A model generated the notes under the pieces. That model was not told the DNA's origin. It made no database searches and saw nothing but the letters and a program-made list of their open reading frames with translations. A stretch of DNA of 64,000 nucleotides from NCBI RefSeq assembly GCF_958450345.1, contig NC_088784.1:59142247-59206246 (forward strand), written 5' to 3'. Of the stretch, positions 44,593 to 54,838 are shown one piece after another (positions within the stretch are counted from its first letter, which is position 1; the number at the start of each line of letters is the position of its first letter). Source of the stretch: Calliphora vicina (Eukaryota; Arthropoda; Insecta; Diptera; Calliphoridae). The position numbers were made by a program, and so were the translations under genes.

Positions 44593-47576
44593 AGCGGTGC
44601 CATGAGATAATTTCCAATTCGGAAGCAATGTATTTCTTAATGCTTACAAAAACTTTTTCTTCTCTGGGGTGTATAAAAGTGAATATTTCTCCTCAGGAGT
44701 GCATCAAAAACCGGCTTCGCCCAGTAAAGATTTATTTTACTGCAGATATGTTTTGAAATACTTCAGAAAACCTTTGCGCCCAACTAACTGAGCCAAGCCG
44801 CTTTTTGATACATCCGATATTAGAAAACCTTTGTTGGTGATTTATTTAATTTTCAGAAATTGGGGAGTTATATCATTATCATAATTTTTTCAAAAATTCA
44901 AATCTGTTTTTCAATATTTTACGAAATATTTACACCATAACCATAAAAGCAATTTTAAAGTTTATTTTTGGTAAAGTTGATTTTATTTCGAAATAGAACT
45001 TTTGTTTTTTTCGTACCAACACATACATTCAAATAAATGAAAATATTTTTCAATGAATGTAAATAAAAAAAAAATTAAAATAAAAACAAAATGTATGTAC
45101 ATAAAAGTTCAAAACAAAAAGCTTATTTTAAAATAATAAAACAACGTTTTAAATCATATTTGAAATATGATTTATGGTACGAAATTTAAAATAATAACTT
45201 TATGGACTTAAAATCGACTTTAAGGCTTTTGTGGTTAGGCTGCTAATGATTTTTGTAAAGTTCTCTAGTTTCTTTAGTATTTAAAAAAAAGTTAAATACT
45301 AATTGGCTGTGCTAAAATCTGCGGAGATTTAACTGACAATTAAGAAATTTGCAGTTAATTGCATAATCCTGGAGACATCATTACATATTTAAATAACAAA
45401 GGAACAAACATAAAGATTTAAGACTTGGAAAGCCTGAAAAACATAAGATTTATCTGGAAGATGGAAAACTTTAGTACCAAATCATTACAGAAGTTCATTT
45501 TAGAACTAAATATGTCATATCGATTTATGTATCATATCATGTTTAGTGCTATATCTCTAGCATCCACAAGCAGAAAGTCTAACCGCATTACTGGTGAATA
45601 TAGCTATTAAATAAAAATTTATTGGAGCTTTTGAAGGACTAGCGCGTAGTGCAACAGAATTATCAAATCCCTACAAGCATCAGTAATCCTCTTAACCCTC
45701 TTTTTTAAGTATAAGAAAAAAACATCGTTCAGAGTTATTTAAGAAAGTCCTTTAATAAGTCCATTATCAAGTGGGAACGTAAGAGAATTTCAAACCGTCT
45801 ATATTAGTTACAGTTTTACATAATGACAACATAATACCTAAACCATAATCCAATTCATCCAAATCATTTCTAAACTATGTTTTTGCAAAGCAATATGTAG
45901 AAGACATTCAAAGGGAATGCAGTATTCTTCATATACAATTTTTTACGCTTTAAAACATATAATTTTGTAACATAAGGCCTTTAAAAAATTAACCTTGAGC
46001 AATAATTTTAAGTTGGGATTTTCATGGCTATGGGAATTTTCAAACAGAAGCCTTCTTAAATTCATGATTTAAAACATTTTTTTTATTTTCCCTTTCAATT
46101 GTCAAGGTTTAACTAGCAACTATTGTACTTCTTTTACACTAAGAGGAAAATATAAAATAAAAAATAACCTGCTCAAAAATAATTTAATTTATTTTATTTT
46201 ATATTTCTAGATATTTAACTTTTTATGTGTTGTAAATAATTGTAGACGCGGAAAAATTAATTTTTGTTGATCGTAAAAACCAAACTATTTTATTATCATA
46301 AACATTCGTACAATATACACACTTCAATGTCATAATGCCCATCATGGCAAAAAAAACATATTTCCTTTGTGAAAGCCTTTAAGCAAATGCTGTTCTATAG
46401 GATTTTTTGCTGAAAACTTCAAAAATGTTACTAGCTGTTTTTTTCTGCGCAGAATGATATTGAAATCATAGACAATACGCTTGCCATCCATGTGTTCAAC
46501 CATAAATCAATATTGAACATGACGAATATTGAAATGAAAGAAAAAAAGAAAATAAAATACTACTAGAGGCAACATACTGTGAAAATAAATATGGAATTTT
46601 TAAAAAAATAAAAATCTCGTTCTTTTCTCATTTCAAATAAAATGATGAATGACTGCAAATTTTATTTATTTTTTTATCTTTTATTTTTAACTCACATACA
46701 TATATTTTTGTGAGTGTTTTATGACAAAAGGAAGTTTTTAAAGTTTTATTGTCATACATATTTAAACATGCGAATATAGCGTATATCAAAGTATATCAGT
46801 TGTTTCCAGATATTTTTTTAAAAAGTTACCCTACATTTAACAGACTAGCGACCCTATAATCACTTTTGTAGAATAAACTTATAGTCCAGCTGGTCTGAAT
46901 TTTTTTTACAGTGGGTCATAGTTTTAATTTTTTGGTCGAATGTAGCATTATACTAACTGAAAAAAATGTTGTAAGTTAACATCTGAGAGAATTTATCTTG
47001 TCAGAGTTATATTGTGGAATTTTATGGGGATCATTTTTGTGGAAGATCTTAAACCCCTATCTCCTGTCTTTAGGGGTCAATTTGACCTCTTTTTTGAGAA
47101 AATCGAAAAAAGTCCTTTCAAAAAGGACATTTAAGGATTAAAATATTCTACGAAACTTTTTGCCGTAAAATTTCATTGGGGTTCACCAAAGACACAAAAG
47201 TTGTAGATAGAGCCCTTTACGCTTAATTAGCAAATCGGGTCTCACATTTTTTAAAAATATCTCCAAAAATCCAAGTATGATCCGAATGAGCTGAAATTTT
47301 ATTTATTTTTTTTTAATTCAGCTCGATCTTTTTTTGGTTTTTTAGATATGGCGGGCCTACGAAGGTTCGAAATTTTTTTTTAAATGTTATTTATATTTGC
47401 TATATAATTTCGAAAACAATAAAAATAAAATGCTAGCAGTTATCTCATCCCTATAAAAAGTTACACGCGTCCAAAGTTGAAACATGAAAAAATGGCCATA
47501 TTTTTTAGTTAAAAATTAAAAGCAAATGTTCAAAGTAAATTAAGTTTTTCAAATAAATAATACAAGTAAAATATAT
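44593..47576. other. No gene seen; possible interspersed repeat 46860-47480
   Basis: A+T-rich DNA. The 46860-47480 part has fewer homopolymers (for example GGGGTCAATTTGACCTC and TTTCATTGGGGTTCACCAAA), which recalls an interspersed repeat body, but no second copy or end is in this window. Confidence 0.4.
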
Positions 47577-47577
47577 T

Positions 47578-47766
47578 TTATTTATCGCATGTGTCCTTTT
47601 TGTAGTTTTGTTGCCATGAGTGACCCCTTTCGTCATAAAGCTTTATGCCTTTTAAAGGTGTCGTAAGATCCGGTTGTGCTGCACACACATCTTTTAACAT
47701 TTCTTTTTCAATTGGCATAAACATTTTTTTTCTCAGTTTTCGTTTGCATAAACTGACAGTGATCAA
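47578..47766 (-). CDS. Short unidentified open frame, possible terminal exon
   Basis: The minus-strand frame reads CAAQPDLTTPLKGIKLYDER and continues GHSWQQNYKKDTCDK to a TAA at 47578-47580. A polyadenylation-like AATAAA follows within a few bases. Composition over the last 45 codons is less A+T-biased than the flanks. No ATG start is present, and an in-frame stop lies just upstream, so an upstream splice acceptor would be needed. No family recognised. Confidence 0.25.
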   Translation of the reverse strand: MITVSLCKRKLRKKMFMPIEKEMLKDVCAAQPDLTTPLKGIKLYDERGHSWQQNYKKDTCDK

Positions 47767-48816
47767 TAAAGATTACAATCTAATGGATTTTATGGCAAAT
47801 ATGTTTCGTATATACAAACAACACACAAATTCATATTTCTGCAAGTGTATAAGCGTCTGTGCGTTCAATATTGAATGAATGATTTAGGGTTTTAATTGTG
47901 GGCTTGTTGGAATTGTTGGAAACCTTTCAAAATTCACTAAATAAATCCAAAACGATCGATCGATCGTTCGTTCATAATGCGTTAAATGGTAAACACCCGT
48001 TTATTTTAAAATTCAGATTATGTAGAATGATTAAATGTCGATTTTTGTGTTTTTTTTTTAATTCTCAGTTTTCTCTGTGTTATAGTAGGTTTATTGTAGT
48101 TTTTTTTTTACCTTTGTGGTTCTTAATATTGTTGTATGCATTCAATTTAGAAAAGAAAAAAAGACAAGCTTCTTTATAAGAAACATTTTATGATTCTTTA
48201 CACGTATTGATTATTAATAAGTTGAAGTTATTGTTGCGGTTGTTGCTGTTGCAGTATGTTTTGTTTCTGTTATTTTTCCTGTGCGTTTGTACCCCATAGG
48301 TATTTAATGTAACGTTTTTTCTTCATTGTTTTGTTTTTATATGCGTATTATTGTTGCATTATGAGCGGTTTGGCGTTGTATTTATAGTCGTCTGCAGAAA
48401 CTAATGTTTTAAGGAAACCATGTGGCAATAAGGCACTTGTTGCGTTTAAATGGCTTTATGCTTATCGTACATTTGAGTCTTAGATTGATTTAACTTATGC
48501 CGCTTTTATATACCTTAGAACAAACGCACACTCTTTGCCACTTGTTGTGGTTCTACAAACCAATTGTATCTACACGATTACACGTTTAAATATTTTGATA
48601 ATGAAACACTGAAAATGTATTGATTTGATACTTTTCTTTAAAGCAAATGGAGTGCAAGGAGAAATAATATTTATATTTAATTATGAAATATTCATTCGGT
48701 GTTTAGCAGTGACCAGCATTTTTACAATTTCAATTAAATAATTTTGATTTTGTAATACCCTCTACAGGGTGGTGTGGTGTGGCTTGACTGCAACAAAATT
48801 TATGCTATGACCAACC
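47767..48816. other. No gene; possible Helentron 3' relic at 48755-48790
   Basis: TAATACCCTCTACAGGGTGG followed by TGTGGTGTGGCTTGAC at 48755-48790 resembles fused Helentron end hairpins, much degraded. The rest is T-rich DNA without features. Confidence 0.4.
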
Positions 48817-49192
48817 CAGAGAAAAAATATAGTTGTACATGGTTACTGTAACCATTTCAATATTTTTACAATATTATAGTAGCAGTACTTATTTATATGA
48901 TTTCGGTAAAAATTATATGATAAATTTAAGTTTCACATGATTGTCACATAATTGTAGTAAATAAATATAGTATGTTTATGGCAATCATGTTCATGATGAA
49001 TCATTATATCATAATATATTGTTCTTAGATTATGATATATATAAGCCGGTAAATCCTTCATCATAAAAATGGTTGTCACAAACATATACTTATTTACTTC
49101 AACCATATACCATATTATGGTTACCGCAATTATATAAAAAATTACAGTGACCATAGTATTATTCAAAAACTTGCGACTATATTTTTTCTCTG
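48817..49192. mobile_element. Foldback MITE, copy 1, 376 bp
   Basis: The ends CAGAGAAAAAATATAGT (left) and its complement (right) are inverted. The whole element is a near-palindrome, with GGTTACTGTAACCATT near the left end and TTATGGTTACCGCAATT on the right, folding around TTGTTCTTAGATTATGA at about 49020. It is non-coding and related to 50030-50501. Confidence 0.75.
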
Positions 49193-49457
49193 TGTGCATA
49201 TGTGATAAATACTAAACGATTTAAATTATTTTCCTACTTGAACTTTGGACTGTAATGGCCTGTTCGCAAGAGCAAACGTATATGTCGGTTTGTCTCTATG
49301 TTGTGTCTGAGTTGATTTGTGCCTGTTTATTTCATACAAATTGAGTCATAAAATTCAAGCTATGTTTCTGGGATTAAGATTTCCTTAATTTAAGAATTTA
49401 ACTGATTTGCAAATTCGAAAAAAAAACATTAATATTTAACAGTAACATGAAAACTGA

Positions 49458-49634
49458 ATAGTGCATCATAATTCTTGTAACAGTATAATAGCTAATGCTA
49501 AACTTATCGCTATTAAACCAGAGTATGATATAGATATGCGTAAAAAAGTATCTCCATTCAGAGATATTCGTCCATATCTACCAATGCCCAAACTAAATAA
49601 CGACGAGACCACCAGTTATTTTGAAGTGTGTTGA
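49458..49634 (+). CDS. Short unidentified open frame, possible exon or transposon relic
   Basis: A 58-codon frame with even codon use reads SIIANAKLIAIKPEYDID, then MRKKVSPFRDIRPYLPMPK, and ends with TGA at 49632-49634. It has no ATG at its start. A splice acceptor-like AATAG lies before GCTAATGC. About 50 bases downstream a further short frame starts with MTQFSRSNLFKNMTDL. I do not recognise the family. It lies 240 bases left of the tandem-array-ended transposon. Confidence 0.3.
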   Translation: MVHHNSCNSIIANAKLIAIKPEYDIDMRKKVSPFRDIRPYLPMPKLNNDETTSYFEVC

Positions 49635-50029
49635 TAAGAGTATAACAAAAATAAATATTAATATTTATATCTCCCAATAACATGACACAGTTTTCTCGAT
49701 CAAATTTGTTTAAAAATATGACTGATTTAATACTACGTCTAGCTCAAACTACTAAAAGTCATCCTTAATGAATTTATATAAAAATTTATTCAATTAGGAA
49801 TTAATTAATTAGAAAAAACTTTGTCAAATAAATTGAACCGATCAATTGTGGACTGATCCTCAGAAAATTTGGTACTACACCATTTTTAATTGAAATTTGA
49901 TAACATTATACATGATATAGAGAAAATGCCAAATGAAATTGAGAATTTCCATTTTAGATTGAGAAAATTCCAATTGAAATTGAGAATTTCAATATGAAAT
50001 TGAGAAAATTCCAAATGAAATTGTGAAAA

Positions 50030-50501
50030 TGTTGGTAATTGGGCATGGTTACTGTAACCATTTAAATAGTGTTACAAGATTTTTAACAATATTATAGTCA
50101 CAGTAACTATTTACATGATGGTGGTAACCATAATATGGTTAATTTATGATTCACATGATTGTATCAACCATATATATGGTTACAGTAAACAAATATATGT
50201 TTGTGACAACCATATTTATGATGAATAGTTTTATCATAATATGTTGTTCTCAGATTATGATAAGCCTTAAGCCGAGAGCAACATAATATGATAAGTCCTT
50301 CATCATATGAATGGTTGTCACAAACATATATTTGTTTGCTGTAACCATATATATCGTTGATACAATCATGTGAATCGTAAATTAATCATATTATGGTTAC
50401 CACAATCATGTAAATGGTTACTGTGACTATAATATAGTTAACAAACTTGTAACAATATTGAAATGGCTACAGTAACCATGCCCAACTATATTTTTTCTCT
50501 G
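50030..50501. mobile_element. Foldback MITE, copy 2, nested
   Basis: It has near-perfect arms of about 200 bases (from GGGCATGGTTACTGTAACC at 50041 and its complement at 50462-50483) around CAGATTATGATAAGCC at about 50250. The right end is TATATTTTTTCTCTG as in copy 1. The left outer end is degraded or was lost on insertion. It is nested in the tandem-array-ended transposon. Confidence 0.75.
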
Positions 50502-50711
50502 CGTGTACATAAATGAAATACATTAAAAAAATATGAAACAAATAACATAAATATGTAAAGTTATTGTCCAATAGGCATATCTTGCTATTCCAAAGCGCTT
50601 TGTTGGAATGATGTATATTGTATAGCTCTACTGCAATCTCCAGTAGTTGTACAGGACTTGGAATCGTTAGTTATTAATTATTCAAGATATAAAATCCTCT
50701 GCTCTCCTACA

Positions 50712-50952
50712 TTAGGAGGAATTACGGATGGTATGTTCATCCTTGACTTCATTGGTGACAATTTCACGTTGACGACTGTTGCAAGGGGCATTGTCACATG
50801 CCAGAACGAGTTCAGATAACTGATTGCCCAACTCTTGTCATCTATCAAGAACTATTTTGACCCATTCGTTTGCGCTTTCTGCAGTGAACGAACCACTACT
50901 ATCCATTTGAATAATGTCTGCGGTACCAATTGCACCAATTCTACGACAAAAT
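50712..50952 (-). pseudogene. DDE transposase fragment (IS630/Tc1-like)
   Basis: On the minus strand one frame runs for about 80 codons with a single internal TGA. It reads IIQMDSSGSFTAESANEWVK, IVLDR, stop, QELGNQLSELVLACDNAPCN, then SRQREIV, ending at TAA (50712-50714). The LACDNAPCHSR-like motif contains the second catalytic Asp of the DDE domain in Tc1/IS630-type transposases, preceded by the usual helix. The internal TGA sits where a Trp is expected. N-terminal HTH and third acidic residue regions are missing. Confidence 0.55.
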
Positions 50953-51606
50953 GAATTAAAATTGGTCTCTCTATCCTATTTTATTTAGAATTTTCTCAAT
51001 TTCAAATTGAACTTCTCAATTTCAATTGGAATTTTCTCAATTTAAAATCGAAACTCTCAATTTCATTTGGAATTTTCTCAATTTAAAGTTGAAATTCTCA
51101 ATTTTAATTGAAATTGTCTCAATTTAAAATAGAAATTCTACATTTCATTTGGAGTTTTCTAAATTTTTATTTGAAATTCTCAATTTCATATGGAATTTTC
51201 TCAATTTCAATGAAAAATGGTGTAGATATTGTTTCCATACTAAATCAACCAGATTATCTAAGGATTGTGAAAGTGTATCTAAGATTCATCCTCGAAAGAT
51301 CTTCTTAGAATAAGAAGTAGGAGACACCAAATATACGCTTCCTCATAGTGACCAAGTAGAGGTGAGACAATGTCATTTTCTTTTACTCATTATAACATTG
51401 CAGTATTAGTTGATACCAGTAATATATAATCTGATTCGATTCACTTTCGGGGAAATATAGTTAATAAGATTTACTTCTTTGGAAAAGTACCAGTTTCATC
51501 TTTAAGAAATAATATTGTTACCAGAAGTTTAACTATAGCGCTATATCATTCACATGTCCGAAAGTTTTAATTCCTCTGTTTTCCAACTCAATTAACAAGT
51601 TATTTA

Positions 51607-51870
51607 TACACAGAAAAAACTATTTCTTAAACCGTTTCAATTCAAATAAATATATATCACATATTGAACTGGTTTCAATTATTTTATAATTGAATCAAGT
51701 ATTCATGTGCTCAAAAACAAAATTTTCTGATATTTTCTATTGAGTTTTGAATTTGATAATTTTGACAATTGAATATAAAATTTTCGTTATTGGATGAAAT
51801 TTAAATACAAAAATTATTGAATAGATAATTGAAAACACATTTTTGTTATTTTTTTCAAATTCAACAAAAT
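51607..51870. mobile_element. ACACAGAAAAAA-type MITE, copy 2
   Basis: It begins ACACAGAAAAAACTATTTC and ends ACACATTTTTGTTATTTTTT. It matches 38238-38571 and is about 70 bases shorter because the start block is not duplicated. Non-coding. Confidence 0.65.
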
Positions 51871-52188
51871 GGTAAATAATACTTCTCTCTGCTGAGTATC
51901 AACGTAGTAAATGTAAACCTATTAACAAATATCCTATAAATGAATTGGAGTATATTAAGATCAACCCAATAGGTTAGGTATTCAGACCGTCCAAAATCAT
52001 TCGTCTCGTACAGCTCACTTGGGTCCATTGATAGTTCCCTAGAAGATAAAGGAAAAAGTAAGAGATATAAAAGAAGAGGGAAATATATAGGTTGAGTGGG
52101 AGTGAAGTTAGTAAGAGAAAATATAGGTAGAAATTGGAGGAGTAAGAGGAGAGAAGAATTTGAGATTTCAAGGAATTCAAATAGATCA
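51871..52188 (-). mobile_element. Probable LINE 3' untranslated region
   Basis: It follows the LINE stop codon on the minus strand. It is pyrimidine-rich there (CCTCTTCTTTTATATC) and contains CCTAACCTATTGG. The 120-codon frame crossing this region is not supported as a gene. The end of the element was not fixed. Confidence 0.4.
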
Positions 52189-52600
52189 TCATGGGACAGT
52201 TTGAGGGTCATTATGAGGTGCAATTTGCATGTTCGGTGTTATCAACCACCTGCTTTCCCTAAAAATGGCATCTATGCACCTTAATTCCTTCCCAGATAAC
52301 CCGGAGAGATTACTAAAGGATCGCTCGCCTAAAAGCCTGGCACGCAGATCACCCAGTGCCGGACAATTACAAAAGAAATGTAAGATGGTCTCTTCCTGCT
52401 CCTCATTCTGACAACTCCTGCAGAAGTCGTGGTGAGGCAGCTCAAGTCTTGCAGCATGCAGTGATCATCGCCACCATATTGCTAAGTTGTATTCGTTGCA
52501 AGCGAAGTAGATACGTCGTGCGTTTACAGTCCAACGCAGGCCATATCATCCATATCATGGCACAAGTGGATTCACTGGTCTTAATATAGTTCAATGCTCC
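52189..52600 (-). pseudogene. LINE ORF2 C-terminal zinc-finger region
   Basis: On the minus strand the frame reads CKRTTYLLRLQRIQLSNMVA, MIT, then after a 2-base deletion HAARLELPHHDFCRSCQNEE, QEETILHFFCNCPALG, and on to a TGA at 52189-52191. The C..C...........H....C pattern (CRSC, H, C) is the zinc-finger-like tail after the RNase H domain in R1/I-type LINEs of flies. The preceding L..LSR.QLR...GLLTGH-type segment is also recognisable. The 3' portion is intact for about 80 codons; the rest of ORF2 is absent. Confidence 0.75.
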
Positions 52601-54255
52601 ATCTACATATATCCAAAAATGCACCAATAAAGCACATCAGTGCATAAAGAGCTGTTTCCACAAATCTGCCCTCAGTATAGTCATGCTGTGAGGTACTAAA
52701 CTTATACTAAGCGAAAATATATATATTTTATGTTTCCTGATATAAATTTAAATCGTTTCCCAGAAGTTTCTTAATCATTTATAGAACTAGTCTTGAAATA
52801 TGGTATAATTAGTGCCAATGAACTTGTTTAGAATCACAATAATGGTCAACAGAACGGGTTATAGAAGTTATAGTAGAAGTAGAGTTCTTCCAATGCTGTC
52901 ATTAATTAAGCACAAAAGGTTCTGGTTCTAGAACTTGGAAGTTATTTCAGAATTAGTTCTAAACATTCTTCTAATGGTTTTAACAAATTCAAAACTAAAC
53001 TAGTGTTTATTTTTTTATTATTTATTAGCAAAATGTGTTATCTCATGTTTAATTAGCAGCATTTGAATGAAAACAAATAAAACCGTAACACCTGACAAAT
53101 TCACATTACTAAAATATCGAGCTTTTAAGAATTCTGTAAGTCTCTTGCTTGATTTGAGAAATGTTGGTTTTCTGGTTTTCATTTGTTTATTTCTTTGTAG
53201 AAATACCACAGCAGTTAATAATTATGAATACAAAATAAGATTCCATTTATAAAGGAAATTAAAACGTCTTTGTTTTTAAATAAAAAAACTTACTGCGTTG
53301 TTAACACACTTCTTTCTACCCATATGGAGCAAATAAATGTTTATAAGAAGACTTAAATAAATGTTTTCTTTTGTAAATGAAAATGGAAATACTAAATACA
53401 CAGCCACATATTTTACAAAAGACCTAAATATGACATGTAAAATCATGGTCTTTAATTTATTAAACATGCATTTAACAGTTAATCACACATGATTCTAACT
53501 GAGTCATATTGAAGGAAACAAACAAAGCCAACAACAAACAACAATAACAAAACTTAACAAGACTGAAAAAAGAAAAAACAGCATGAATCAATTATATTTC
53601 GGTTTTCAAAACAGTAACAGCCGTTTGACCTACTTATCAAATTAAATCATTACTCACGTAAATACACTTTTTTTGAAATATAAAAACAAACTTCATACGT
53701 CTTTTTTTGTATTTTTGACAATAACTGACGCTTTTTTTTGGAAGTGAGTTTGTGTTGTTATTGTATCTGCTGCGTACTTCTCCGTATCTCTTATCTTTTT
53801 GAATGTGTGAATGAATGTGGAGTAAATAATGCAAACAATTACCGAAAAAAAATAAATAAATTTATACACAATATTGTACATAATAAATATAGAACATGTT
53901 ACTTTTTAACATCATTTATTTTTTTGTACGTTTCGTTTACTTTTGACAATGTTTACAGCCAGCGAGTATGTGATCTGAACATGTTTAACACTTTTAAGTA
54001 ATTAATTATACTAAAAATTTCATAAAAATAAAAATGAAAAATATAGAACACCATTAACAGAAATTGGTTTAAAATTGTTTTTAAACATGATCGTAAACAA
54101 GAAATGATTTTAAGTAGACATGTAGTTTCAAATGACTCAATGAATTGATAATGAGTGCTAAAAGAAGATGCCAAGTTTAATTTATACAATATTTTTTGCA
54201 TCTAACTACTACATAAATAAAAATCAAATGTCGTTCATTGGTAATTGGATCAGTT
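52601..54255. other. No gene seen
   Basis: A+T-rich DNA. Several open frames of about 60 codons lack any sign of coding. No RNA gene or repeat end recognised. Confidence 0.5.
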
Positions 54256-54600
54256 GAGAATGGCTGGACCGATTTGACCATTATTTTTTTAAAATGTTCG
54301 TAATAGTCCAACTTAGGTTTTTACGGAAGAAAAATTTACCTTGACCACTCCCACTTTTATTGATTTATCTAAAACCGGAAAACGGCTGCACCGATATGGT
54401 TTCTTTTTTACTTTTTGTTCATAGTAATCCAATTTAAGTTTTTACTGAAAGAAAAATTTACCACGCCCACTTTTTTTTCGATATATCTAAAATCGCAGAA
54501 TGCCTGGACAGTCCTGGATAGTCCACAAAAGTTTTTTACAGAGAGAAAAAAAAACCACGCCCACTTATCTGCAAATATGTGACCATAGGCAGTGACATGT
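54256..54600 (+). repeat. Three tandem units of about 120 bp
   Basis: Units beginning near 54256, 54379 and 54496 share GAATGGCTGGACCGAT-like starts, a TAATCCAA.TTAGGTTTTTAC-like block, and GAAAAATTTACC.CGCCCAC. This type of tandem DNA is common beside insect Helitrons and may be part of the adjacent Helitron. Confidence 0.6.
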
Positions 54601-54838
54601 TTGTTGAAGTTAGTGCGGAAAATTCCAACGATGAAGTCACTCAATTTCAAATGGATCGCTATGTTAGCAGTAACGAAGAAATTTGGCACATTCTTTCATT
54701 TGACATTCATTAAAGATATCCAACTGTTCTTCATTTAGCAGTACATCTGGAAATGGTCAAAGATTGTTGATCGACACCATGAGTTCGATTTTTTTTTGAA
54801 ATGTGCCGGAATAATGAATTCTCCTGAACGCCAAGATA

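Larger units (their letters stand above)
49876..51224. mobile_element. DNA transposon with tandem-array inverted ends, about 1.35 kb
   Basis: The outer ends TACACCATTTTTAATTGA (left) and its complement with one change (right) are inverted. Immediately inside are arrays of an 18-base motif of the type TGAAATTGAGAATTTC: about 6 units at 49920-50030 and about 12 units, inverted, at 50985-51215. Between the arrays lie a foldback MITE (50030-50501) and a minus-strand DDE transposase fragment (50712-50952). TA flanking is possible (TACACC..GGTGTA). Array-type ends with a DDE core suggest a Tc1/IS630-like element. Confidence 0.65.

Noticed and set aside
49920..51215. CRISPR-like repeat array
   Set aside because: The units are directly tandem without unique spacers, inverted between the two ends of a transposon, and in a eukaryotic genome.
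51861..52223. 120-codon minus-strand open frame rich in Leu and Phe
   Set aside because: It lies in the pyrimidine-rich 3' untranslated part of a LINE and is out of frame with the real LINE coding end.
52096..52589. Plus-strand open frames of 60-77 codons
   Set aside because: They are antisense to the LINE zinc-finger coding region on the minus strand.
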